Shown here: positions 1-7,713 of the stretch, in pieces
Layout: every line of letters begins with the position of its first letter
Numbering within the stretch: the stretch's first letter is position 1
From: Zancudomyces culisetae
Lineage: Eukaryota > Kickxellomycota > Harpellomycetes > Harpellales > Legeriomycetaceae
Length of the DNA: 12,346 nt
Reading direction: 5' to 3'
Assembly: GCA_001969505.1 (NCBI GenBank)
Contig: LSSK01001077.1
Location: forward strand, 1 to 12,346
Notes under the pieces: model-generated
What the model was told of the DNA's origin: nothing
Database searches by the model: none
Seen by the model: only the letters and a program-made list of their open reading frames with translations
Program-made: the position numbers and the translations under genes

Positions 1-340
1 ATGCCTTCAGTGTGCTGGCTTTTTCAAGTTTCATCCTTTTGGATAATGTGTTTATTCATCGATATACCCTGGAACTTAAATTAGTGCTAGTCCTACCTCA
101 GTATTTCACGAGGCTGGTTCTATTAGGGTGCTGATTCCTGACTTCAGATTTACTTTTCTTTTGACTTCGGTTAATATGCGCAATGCAACTCAATCCTTGA
201 TTGATCCATCCGGGTTAAAATACTCACAGCTGACATAAAGGTCGCATTCCAATCCTTCAGATTTTCCAAAGCGATCTAGCTTTACCAGTGGTGTCTACCC
301 AATACATTCCAATATGTTGTTGTGTACTTGCGACCCCTTG
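1..340 (-). pseudogene. CYS4: Decayed N-terminal fragment of cystathionine beta-synthase (CBS), truncated by the left edge
   Basis: Read on the minus strand from about 340 to 1, one frame gives a clear CBS-like series: NNILECIG, TPLVKLDRFGKSEGLECD, CEYFNPDGSIKD, STLIEPAS, then NTEVGLALI. After a 2-nt insertion at 62-63 the next frame continues as KRMKLEKASTLKA. Known CBS enzymes have IGNTPLV, the PLP-lysine motif GGSIKDR, the PLP-phosphate loop TSGNTG and EKMS.EK...LKALG in the same order and spacing. The reading is broken by five stops: TAG at 295-297, TGA at 190-192 (directly after the PLP-lysine motif), TGA at 106-108 (inside TSGNTG), TAA at 76-78 and TGA at 56-58. The lysine survives, but GGS has become DGS. 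An active enzyme would make cystathionine from serine and homocysteine with PLP. This copy cannot encode it. Cysteine synthases share the first motifs, but the EKMS-type segment and wording favour CBS. No start codon is evident and no intron interrupts the piece. Confidence 0.85.
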
Positions 341-617
341 TTTATTATAATGTATTTTATTTTCCTGATGATATTGTGTCTACTTTTGTTATTATTATAT
401 TGGTTATTGGTTAGTAGTTATTGTAGAGCTTCTATAATGATACGTTATCTTATTTTGATATCTATCTAGCATAATCATTAATATCGAGTTGTACAAGTAT
501 TCTTTAAGAAAAAGAATTTTCTGTCAGGTATTTTTTACTATTTCACTTTGTTGGAAACAAGTCCAACTTAGTAATGTGATTGTATTAATAATATTTATTG
601 TTCTTTTGATACTCAAA

Positions 618-645
618 AGTGTTGCTATTTTAAACCAGCAACACT
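618..645. repeat. Perfect 9-bp inverted repeat (hairpin)
   Basis: The arms are AGTGTTGCT at 618-626 and AGCAACACT at 637-645, with a 10-nt AT-rich loop. All nine pairs match. There is no T-run after it and no gene next to it, so a terminator role is unsupported. Confidence 0.7.
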
Positions 646-797
646 ATGGGTGGATATGAGTGTTGTTTAGTATGATGTTACCATCGTGAATGAAAAGTTA
701 TTGGATAGGTTAAAATATCCCATGATATACTAACAATTTACGAGTAGGTAGATTTTTTTACGGTTTTACATGTTCGTTCGATCATCCAAATAATACA

Positions 798-819
798 TGG
801 GTTTGCCTTCACAAACCCA
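798..819. repeat. Perfect 8-bp inverted repeat (hairpin)
   Basis: The arms are TGGGTTTG at 798-805 and CAAACCCA at 812-819, separated by the 6-nt loop CCTTCA. It is the most stable-looking small hairpin in this non-coding stretch. Its function is unknown. Confidence 0.7.
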
Positions 820-1771
820 CATACATATTTATATTCGAAAAAATTATATATTCTGTCACTCTTTGTTAGTCGTCTAGTATTTCCTTATGTTGGATATTGC
901 GCATGTCATCTTGAAAGTTAATACCATTTATTCAATATTACTGGGGAGAAAAAAGAATACTTATTCGATACTTGGTAGTTGCACTAAATATCTTGGATTG
1001 GGCAAAATAGAGTTTGCGATAATAATAATTAAAAAGTAGATCATATTTTAACGTTTTTTGGGTCCATACCATAAACCAAATAGTAAAAGTAGAAGAGGAG
1101 GAATAATATATATGCGACTACTATCAAACATTGGTAAGCATAGTGTGTTGATACTGGAACATTTATTTTCTATTTCTCGGTGTACTCCGGTTTCAACCAA
1201 CTTTTTCGTCTTGGAAAATTTGTATTTTATATTATGTTTGTGGTTTAGACGTGAAGTGTTAAGGCTATATAAAAGAACCTCAGAAATAAGGATAGAAAAT
1301 GTGAATAAAATAAGAGTGAGTGAGAATTTGTCGTGTACTTTTTTGTGATATGCCCCTCTCCCACCTCTCCCCAATTGATAATGTAGTAACGCAAATTTAC
1401 ATGCAGCTGGGGTTGTAGACAAACCAGAGAGCGGAGGGAGGGGAGAGGCGGTAATAAATCACTATCAACAGGCTGTTTATGCTCTTTTTTTTTTCCTCAC
1501 TCCTTAGCCTAGAGTATGGTGGTGTAAGAATTATCAGTTTTGTACCATACTGCTTTATAACCAACATTATTATGCTCTTTTCTAATTGAATGTATAAGTA
1601 GTTTTGAACTGAGACGACTTTTATTATTCAAAAAACCACAAAACTTGGAAATTGAAAGTTTGTGTGTGTATAAATAATATAGGCGGGTGAGTAATAACCA
1701 ACATTACAAAGTCAGAATGCCGACCTCTCAAGTTTGCCAAAAAAAAAAGCAAAAGGTAATAACAGTGACCA

Positions 1772-1811
1772 GCTCAGTGATTGAACCCAATATTATGGGT
1801 CCTGACTGAGC
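1772..1811. repeat. Two-step hairpin with tRNA-promoter-like motifs
   Basis: The outer arms GCTCAGT (1772-1778) and ACTGAGC (1805-1811) pair perfectly. An inner ACCC (1785-1788) pairs with GGGT (1797-1800) around an 8-nt AT loop. On the minus strand GGGTTCAATCAC resembles a tRNA T-arm/B box, and on the plus strand CAGCTCAGTGATT resembles an A box. The 40-nt span and the missing arms rule out an intact tRNA. A tRNA-derived relic is only a possibility. Confidence 0.5.
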
Positions 1812-2282
1812 GCAAGACAGTTCTTTATTTTTTTATTCCTGTTTTTTGTAGTATAATAAAAAGCGTGAAAAGTAATGGCACAAGATATCATACGGAGAAA
1901 ATGTTGTATTAACCAGCAATATAGAGGAGAGTGTATATACATCACTATTTTCACTGTTCAGATTCCAAAACTTGCTCATCGAGGCACTATCTATTATGCG
2001 TCGAGTTTACAATAATCCTCAAAGATTTGTAGATTGTAATATAAAAATACCTTGAAAGAAAGAAAGAAAAAGAAAGAAAAAGAGTCAAGATGGGGCTGCT
2101 AATAGTTGTCGTTTAGACCAGCGTCGTAGTCCCCAGAACCCCAGATTGAGAATGTCTATATTTACAAATGAAACTGTGGTGTGTTAAATAAATAAGAAAA
2201 ACTATACTGGTAATACTCATACCTTTTTATTTACATTGCATTTTTTTGTTATCGAGTTTCTGGTCTGAGCCATACTTTTTTT

Positions 2283-2300
2283 GGGGGGGTGGGGAGAGGG
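2283..2300 (+). other. G-quadruplex-like G block
   Basis: Seven Gs (2283-2289), T, four Gs (2291-2294), AGA, then three Gs (2298-2300). This gives four G3 tracts with loops of 1-3 nt if the G7 run is split. It lies about 375 bp upstream of the CHMP1 start. It is a sequence pattern only, and no regulatory role is shown. Confidence 0.5.
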
Positions 2301-2465
2301 AAACAGTGAGAGAAGGAGGAACCCAAACGCCAAGAATGTTTTTTTTTGAGGTATTAAACAAATATATTAGGTAATTTGTTGTTTTTTTTTTGAAGTTTTT
2401 GGTTCATTTCACTAATTTCTCCACACATGAAAAGCTAAAAAACTGAAAAAAAAGAGCTACGTGTT

Positions 2466-2472
2466 TATAAAA
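2466..2472 (+). promoter_or_regulatory. Candidate TATA box for CHMP1
   Basis: TATAAAA, followed by GG, lies 203 bp upstream of the CHMP1 ATG. The sequence between becomes A- and C-rich with few Gs near the start, as fungal leaders often do. It is the best TATA match in the proximal upstream DNA, but in such AT-rich sequence a chance match is possible. Confidence 0.35.
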
Positions 2473-2674
2473 GGTGGCCAAAAAAAAAAAAAGTAATGAC
2501 TTGGTGGAAGGATTTTTAGGTTACAAAACTCGCAAATTTTAATATATGAAAATAAAAAATTAATATTGTACAGTACTATTTTACAACCCAAATTATAATA
2601 ATAATACTAACAATACTCGCAACAACCAAAATCATTTTACATTAACAAAACAAACGACTCGAATAGAAAGAAAA

Positions 2675-3256
2675 ATGGACAATAGTATATTCAACATCAA
2701 ATTCCAGGCCAAACTCCTACAAAAACAATCCAGAAAAGCTGAAAAGGAAGAAAAAAAGGAGCTGCAGAAACTCAAAACTAGCATGCAAAAGGGCAATCGA
2801 GAATCCGCCCGGATCTACGCCGAGAATGCAATCCGCAAAAAACGCGAGGCAATCGATTTGCTACAGTTTTCGAGCCGCGTCGAGGCAATGGCAAGTCGCT
2901 TGCAGACAGCCAACACAATGGGCAAATTGACCGCATCGATGGGCGTTGTCGTAAAGGGAATGGAGCGGGCGATGGAAACCATGAATTTGGAAAAAATGTC
3001 GCAGATTATGGACCGTTTTGAGGAGCGGATTGAAGATCTCGATGTACAAACCGGATATATGGAAAGCAGCATCAAGGGAGCAACGGCCCTAGGCACACCC
3101 CAAGATGAAGTGGATTTGTTGCTGCAGAAGGTTGCGGATGAGGCGGGACTGGAAGTCAACAACGAGCTGCTGAATGCCTCTGTTCCTAAACAGAAATTTG
3201 CAAATGAAGATGCGCTAGAGGAACGGCTGTCCAAGCTCCGTAATTCGTCAAACTAA
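2675..3256 (+). CDS. did2: ESCRT-III subunit CHMP1 / Did2 (Vps46)
   Basis: An intact, intronless gene of 193 residues, close to the usual length of about 200. CHMP1/Did2 is a late-acting ESCRT-III protein on the cytosolic face of endosomes. It recruits and regulates the AAA ATPase Vps4, and in many eukaryotes it also works in abscission and nuclear-envelope closure. The N-terminal half is the basic helical hairpin typical of the family: a Lys-rich first helix (about 10-60), then the conserved NAIRKKREAIDLLQFSSRVE stretch and a Met-rich helix (about 70-115). The C-terminal half turns acidic. It ends in a textbook MIM1 Vps4-binding helix at 178-189, EDALEERLSKLR, with the key L181, R184, L185, L188 and R189. 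The ATG sits in an A-rich AAAAATGG context and is the first one in frame. Codons are more GC-rich than the flanks. It converges on the C2 gene. Confidence 0.96.
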   Translation: MDNSIFNIKFQAKLLQKQSRKAEKEEKKELQKLKTSMQKGNRESARIYAENAIRKKREAIDLLQFSSRVEAMASRLQTANTMGKLTASMGVVVKGMERAMETMNLEKMSQIMDRFEERIEDLDVQTGYMESSIKGATALGTPQDEVDLLLQKVADEAGLEVNNELLNASVPKQKFANEDALEERLSKLRNSSN

Positions 3257-3541
3257 ATTTGTGTTGGGTTTATGATGAAGTTGGCTGGGATGGGGGGAAG
3301 GAGTATATTTTTTTTTCACGTTTGTTTGTTAGACCCCCTGTCTTTTTTTTAAACTTTTTTTGGTGGGTTTGTTTTGATTTACATTGTTTGGAGGAAGAGT
3401 AATTTACCAAGTGGGGGGGGGGGTTATGAACTATGTAGAATTTTGAGGAGGGGTTAAGACCAAGGGTATAGAGAAATAATGTATAAATAATAAGAGAATG
3501 AATAAATATATTTTGGGAGAAATAAAAACACAAAAAGGACT
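3257..3541. other. Short intergenic between convergent genes, with 3' signals
   Basis: This is 285 bp between the two stop codons. On the plus strand AATAAA occurs at 3501-3506 and 3521-3526, plausible CHMP1 polyadenylation signals only 20-40 bp before the stop codon of the opposing gene. On the minus strand I find no AATAAA. The nearest variant is CATAAA around 3268-3273, almost at the CHMP1 stop. The two messages therefore probably overlap tail to tail. A run of 11 Gs lies at 3413-3423. Confidence 0.6.
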
Positions 3542-5324
3542 CTAAAATGAAGTGTGTTGGTGTTGATAGTGGGAAAAAGTAGAAGAATTGGGAGAATTCG
3601 AATGTTCATCCGGATTGTAGAGCAGTGGAGGAGCAGAAGGCTGAGTGTTTACATCGTAGCAGCGGAAAGGATCAATAGGCGGCTGGGTAGGCAAATCGTA
3701 ATACAAGTCGGATGGATACGCACCTGGTGGCGGCGGTAGAGGCCGTTGTGGAGGTGCGGAAATGGGAGGAACAGGCGGTAGCAGTTTGTGGTAGGCTGGC
3801 ATACCACGCAGCGAGTTGTACGGATAAACACGCGATTGCTCGGGAGGCGCATACATGTCAGTATACGTGGCATCAGGCGAGTGTGGGTAGTTTTCGTAGG
3901 TGTAATCAAAGGATTCTGGGTCGTAGTGCAGCTCGGAATCAAGCTGATAACTTGTAGCTTCATATTCTGGTTGATGTTGAAGTTGATGTTGATTTTGATG
4001 TTGATTTTGATGTTGATGTTGGTATTGATGTTGGGATTGATGTTGGTATTGATGTTGGGATTGATGTTGGGATTGTTGAGGTTGGTGTTGGTGTTGGGAT
4101 TGTTGAGGTTGTTGTTGTTGTTGGGATTGTTGAGGTTGTTGTTGTTGGTATTGGTATTGGTATGTACCACCAGGTTTCTGGGGCAGTGGTTTTATAGTGC
4201 TGGCTGACGAATACACATTGTATACTTGATCGTCGTAGTGTAGTGTGGATGATGCTTCGTCATAAAACTGCATTCCATCTGCATACTCGGCATACTCTAC
4301 ATAGTCGGAATAATACTCTACTGGTTCTCCCGTAGCCATCTGTAATTCTTGTTGTCGTTGCTGTTGATGTAACTGTTCATACTGTTGTTGTTCATACTGT
4401 TGTTGTTCGTACTGTTGTTGTTGTAATTGTGGTGGTAATGGTCGCCGTAAAAACGGTCGTGTAGATGGTTGTAAAGGTTGAGATTGTGTTTGTATCTGTG
4501 CTTGTGCTTGTGCTTGTGTTTGCGGCTGCAATTGTAACTGTGATGGTGGTGGTGGTGGTGGTGGTGCAGAAGCGCCTGTCATTACTTGACTCCTACTTTC
4601 CAGTAGTGGTGTAGGTTCAGTAGTTGGCACAATCGTCAGGTCTTTGAGTTGTTGAACTATACTCGGTCTTTTTCTACCTCCCTATTTACATTTCAAGTTT
4701 TATTTATTTATCAGCCTTTTTATCACCATTATTATTAATACTAGTAGTAGTAGTAGTAGTAGTAGAGTTTGTTGTTTTCAATCAATTACCTTTGGTGTAA
4801 ATGTAAATTCTATATAAACTGAACCTGCCGGGCTATCCTTCTTGCTAAGTGGAATCCAAGCTACATGTACACATTTACAATACAAAATTTAAAAAAAAAA
4901 TCCACTTTAATATAGTTTCCAACACAATAAAACAAACAGAAAGAAAAGTAAAATAAAGGGAAAAAGTGAATAGATTCTCCTTACCATCATATTCTTCCAT
5001 TTCAAACACTTTTCGCAAATCAACGATTCCCGAACAAATCCCATCCCCTCCAATCTTTCCAACCTCCATAATCCTCACAAGCATCGAAGCTTTCCCAACT
5101 CCTGCGATTTTAAACGTAATCCGATCATTCCACCGCGGTGCATTGCCACCCTTGTTTGATGTCAGCGTCCGTTTCATCACGCTTCCTATAACCAGCTCGA
5201 CAAATGTGTTTTTTTTCGAGAACCGATCGCTTGTAGGCATCCCCTTGCCCTGTATTACAAAAAGCTCTAGCCTGCCTTCGTACATTTCTTGTGTTTTTTT
5301 TTGTTTCTGTTGTTGACTTGACAT
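3542..5324 (-). CDS. C2-domain protein with Pro/Gln-rich tail, Inn1/Fic1-like (3 exons)
   Basis: The exons on the minus strand are 5324-4985, 4860-4790 and 4681-3542, giving 516 residues. The first join turns the split codon into ...EEYD-AWIPL, and exon 2 reads on to SVYIEFTFTPK, the normal last strands of a C2 domain. Exon 3 continues in frame with GGRKRPSIV. The C2 domain spans about 14-137. Its calcium loops look degenerate: the SDPY position reads KNTF, and loop 3 keeps few acids (MEVGKIGGDG). The tail (138-516) has polyPro at 177-183, three QQQYE repeats at 225-240, acidic Tyr-rich stretches, a Gln/His/Asn repeat at 311-374, and three class I SH3-ligand motifs: KPLPQKP (301), KLLPPVP (436) and RPLPPPP (450). 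This matches Inn1/Fic1, C2-PxxP scaffolds that couple plasma membrane to the cytokinetic ring through SH3 proteins (Hof1/Cdc15, Cyk3). That assignment is inferred from architecture. It could be another fungal C2 scaffold. M14 is an alternative start. Confidence 0.85.
3958..4152 (-). repeat. Gln/His/Asn-coding simple-repeat tract inside the C2 gene
   Basis: On the plus strand this reads as runs of GTTGAT/GTTGGGATT/GTTGTT-type units. On the coding strand it gives alternating CAA plus CAT, AAT, TAC or TCC codons, hence the QHQNQ, QHQYQ and QSQ dipeptide pattern. A second small repeat at 4364-4418 gives QQQYE three times. Such tracts vary in length between strains. Confidence 0.8.
4682..4789 (-). 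other. Intron 2 of the C2 gene (108 nt)
   Basis: The donor is GTAATT starting at 4789 and the acceptor is AAATAG ending at 4682. A CTGAT branch-like site has its A at 4711, 29 nt before the acceptor. The phase is 0. The intron carries eight perfect copies of a TAG/CTA triplet (4742-4765), a likely length-variable microsatellite. Confidence 0.85.
4861..4984 (-). other. Intron 1 of the C2 gene (124 nt)
   Basis: The donor is GTAAGG starting at 4984 and the acceptor is CATGTAG ending at 4861. The phase is 1. Removing it restores the C2-domain end (AWIPL, then SVYIEFTF). Reading through would end in an unrelated hydrophobic tail. No strong CTRAY branch site is visible. Confidence 0.87.
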
Positions 5325-5358
5325 TATTTATCTATTTTCTTGTCTTGTTGTTCTATTT

Positions 5359-5424
5359 CTATATTTCTTGTTGATTCTTTATCTTTATCTTTCTTTCTTC
5401 TAGTTTGCAACTTTTGCTCCCCAT
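5359..5424 (-). other. Possible upstream ORF in the C2 gene leader
   Basis: If transcription starts shortly after the TATA-like element at 5437-5448, the leader contains an ATG at 5424. It opens a 21-codon ORF ending in TAG at 5359, out of frame with the main start and 34 nt before it. It could lower translation. This depends entirely on the unknown transcription start. Confidence 0.3.
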
Positions 5425-5436
5425 GCCCCCACTTTT

Positions 5437-5448
5437 TTTTATATATAC
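5437..5448 (-). promoter_or_regulatory. Candidate TATA box for the C2 gene
   Basis: On the minus strand GGTATATATAAA lies about 115 bp upstream of the C2 gene ATG and is followed by a purine-rich leader. Position and quality fit a fungal TATA element. The AT-rich setting means it could be chance. Confidence 0.45.
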
Positions 5449-5941
5449 CTTGTTTCTAACGTCCTTTAGTCGATAATGAATACTAGTATCGATACTGATG
5501 TATGTGTACAATATGCCTCCTTTTTTTTACACTCTAATTTTCCACTTTATCTTTTTTCCTGTTCCTCGTCCTAATTTGAAATCTTTGGGAATGATTTGTT
5601 CAACTAAAAAAAAATAAAAAATAAAAAATAAAAAATAAAGAGTCGGTTTGCTATGTTATGCTTAAGATTCAAGTGCTAATATTACTTTAATAACCAAGCT
5701 GTTTTCAAATATTTATTGTTTTCCGTTGGTACCCAACGTATTGTTACAAAGCGAATTGACAAAAAAATGGACTCGTGTTACTTTTACAATGATTTCATAT
5801 AATAATACTCTAATTAATGCTCTTTAATATTAAAAGATAAAGCAAAGAACAAAATTTCCCTATTGCAAAAATTGTTCTTGTGTAGACAAGGTTAATTGCA
5901 CTGAATTTTTTTTTTTACAACTGCACAAATTTTGCTCTGTG

Positions 5942-5987
5942 CCCAATCCCAAGCCCAATTCCAATTCCAATCCCCAAGCCCAAGCCC
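5942..5987 (-). repeat. TTGGGC/TTGGAA hexamer series, G-quadruplex-capable on the minus strand
   Basis: The plus strand shows spaced C-runs (CCC at 5942, 5948, 5954, CCCC at 5972, CCC at 5979 and 5985) linked by AAG, AAT or ATT. The minus strand is therefore a series of GGG tracts with 3-nt loops, roughly a degenerate 6-bp tandem repeat. It resembles a telomere-type repeat in form only. Confidence 0.6.
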
Positions 5988-6088
5988 AAGTCCAAAACCC
6001 AAACTTTTGTACAAAAGCAAATAAAATATATATTGCCAAATTTATTTTTTTTAGGGTTATAAAATTTGAGCGCAATGAATAAAGCAAT

Positions 6089-6109
6089 GGGGAGTGGGGT
6101 GGGAGTGGG
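6089..6109 (+). other. Canonical G-quadruplex motif
   Basis: GGGG, AGT, GGGG, T, GGG, AGT, GGG. Four G tracts with loops of 3, 1 and 3 nt meet the strict G4 pattern on the plus strand. It lies about 100 bp from the minus-strand G-tract series at 5942-5987. Confidence 0.6.
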
Positions 6110-7023
6110 TGTGAGTGTGAGATGTAGGAAATCGAGTGCAACGGTTTATTCACCCGGTTTATTATTTTTTTTTGAGATTATTTTCCAAAAAAATTAAAAA
6201 AGCATTAAATTCTCATGCTCATTATTCTTTTTCAACTTTTATTGTTTTGCAATATCATCATCTATCCCCTCCCCAAACTCCATAAACAATAGTTTTAAAC
6301 TTTTATCTGCTTCTATCTCTATCTCCACCTCTATTTCTATCTCTATCTCTATCTCTACCCACTGTGTCTTTCCCATTACCATCAAGTGATTAACCCAATA
6401 TATAATAAACGTATAAAAAGTGGGCTTTTATATTTAGAGTGGCGCAAATAAAACTCTAGAATAAACCTTTTCCACCTCTTACCCCTTTTGCAAACAAACT
6501 CTAATAAATAAAGCTTGCTCTTCTTTTTCCTGATTGAATTCTTGGTTTCAAGGGATCACTTTTTTCTCTTTAAACTTTTTGTTTTTATTTTTTGCTTTTT
6601 GTTATTTTGTTATATTGCAAAAAAAAAACAAAAAAATAACAAAAAAGATACAATATCAGAAAAGAATATTATGTCTCATAATCATGTATTACAAAAAGTT
6701 CATTATTAATACTATATTTTCCAAACATTAAATATATTTGCCAAAGATTAAAATAAAATAAATGTGTATCGAGTATTTTTTGTTGGATTACTGGTAAACC
6801 CACATATATCTTATACACTGTTATTCTCTATCCATCTATATCTCTCTTTTTTTGTTTTTGTTTATTTTAGTACGGTTTATCTAAATCAATCAATAATATT
6901 TGACACTCTTTTGCCAAGTACTAGTATGAATACGAGTACAATTGCAAGAAAATGAAAATGAAAAATTACAGAAACTTGTCTTTATTTAATTTTTCAGCTC
7001 AAACTCTTTGGTTCAACAAAAAA

Positions 7024-7025
<2 letters not shown>

Positions 7026-7054
<29 letters not shown>
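7026..7054 (+). repeat. (AC)n microsatellite
   Basis: 29 nt of perfect alternating AC, about 14 copies, followed by imperfect CA/TACA repeats to about 7080. Confidence 0.9.
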
Positions 7055-7059
<5 letters not shown>

Positions 7060-7335
7060 ATACATACACACATACACACACCACCACCATCTTTCACCAT
7101 TTGTCCTAAATTAATTTTTATATACCCCAATAGTTGCCAAGGAACGCCAAGCAAAATTCAAAAAACCAATATAAATCTCATCTGAGTGATTGTGTGATTG
7201 TGTGATTGTGTGTGTGTTTAAGGTCGATGGAGTATGAAAAACACATTGACCAAGAGAACAAATTGTAAATATCATGTTTTGTATATTTTTATTTTTATAT
7301 ATACTTTTTTATCAAATGTTAGTCATAAACTCATA

Positions 7336-7373
7336 CTCCTCCCTTTTCTTCTCTCTCCTCCCTTTTCTTCTCT
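7336..7373 (+). repeat. 19-bp pyrimidine tandem duplication
   Basis: CTCCTCCCTTTTCTTCTCT occurs twice head to tail (7336-7354 and 7355-7373), with a degenerate third copy after it. The tract is pure pyrimidine on the plus strand to about 7380. Confidence 0.85.
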
Positions 7374-7595
7374 CTCCTCTCACTCTTCTCTCCCTTTCCC
7401 TCTCCTCCCACTTTCAACCTTTGGGATTATTTTCAACTATTTAAAAATGGGGAAGACAGGAAAATGTTTTACAAAATATTAAAAATATATCTCTCACAAA
7501 AAAAAAGAGAGAGATTCTTAATCGCAAAGTCAAAATTTTACCCAAATATACAATACTAATCTTGATAACAAAAAAAAATAATAAAATAAAAAAGA

Positions 7596-7620
7596 GGGGG
7601 GGGGGAGGAGGAGGAGGAGG
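7596..7620 (+). repeat. G10 run followed by (AGG)5
   Basis: Ten Gs at 7596-7605, then five perfect AGG triplets. It is purine-only and prone to replication slippage. Confidence 0.85.
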
Positions 7621-7713
7621 AATACATTAACGAATATATATATACATATATATATATTACACTTTGAATTGAGTTTATAGTATATTTAGGATTTGTGAAT
7701 GTAGTAAAATAGA

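Larger units (their letters stand above)
341..1047. other. AT-rich non-coding stretch with small hairpins
   Basis: No credible coding region or RNA gene is visible. The stretch holds three short perfect inverted repeats, at 550-567, 618-645 and 798-819, in otherwise unstructured AT-rich sequence. No AATAAA-linked transcript end or TATA-like promoter can be tied to a gene here. It may be further decayed upstream sequence of the CBS relic, but I could not read any protein in it. Confidence 0.6.
1048..2674. other. Non-coding region upstream of CHMP1
   Basis: There is no gene I can recognise. Between 1048 and 1422 both strands stay open (96 codons plus, 124 codons minus), but neither translation resembles a known family, so I do not call a gene. 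Visible structure: an inverted pair CCTCTCCCC (1365-1373) and GGGGAGAGG (1440-1448); the 1772-1811 hairpin; a GAAA/GAAAAA purine tract near 2053-2084; a G-rich block at 2283-2300; and A/T homopolymers. The last 200 bp are the probable CHMP1 promoter and leader. Confidence 0.6.

Noticed and set aside
1-340. Considered as a cysteine synthase or a transposon protein fragment
   Set aside because: The downstream EKMS-like segment and spacing fit CBS better than cysteine synthase, and no retrotransposon motif is present.
774-787. GTTCG-TTCGATC text near 775, considered as a tRNA B box
   Set aside because: The final C of the B-box consensus is missing and no D-arm or acceptor stem can be drawn.
2815-3234. 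Minus-strand frames opposite CHMP1
   Set aside because: They are shadows. The plus-strand CHMP1 product is an unambiguous full-length family match.
3649-4207. Asn/Ile-rich minus-strand frame and Leu/Met-rich plus-strand frame in the C2 gene tail
   Set aside because: They are shifted or antisense readings of the Gln/His repeat in exon 3.
5942-5987. TTGGGC-like repeat considered as an interstitial telomere
   Set aside because: The units are irregular and do not match the common TTAGGG or another telomere repeat I know.
5860-6153. 97-codon minus-strand frame containing a WAWAWGLELELGLGLG stretch
   Set aside because: It is a translation of the degenerate G-tract hexamer repeat. There is no family resemblance or gene context.
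6411-6520. TATAAAAAG followed by AATAAA motifs, considered as a small RNA gene
   Set aside because: No snRNA, tRNA, 5S or SRP RNA sequence signature follows, and such motifs are common by chance in this composition.
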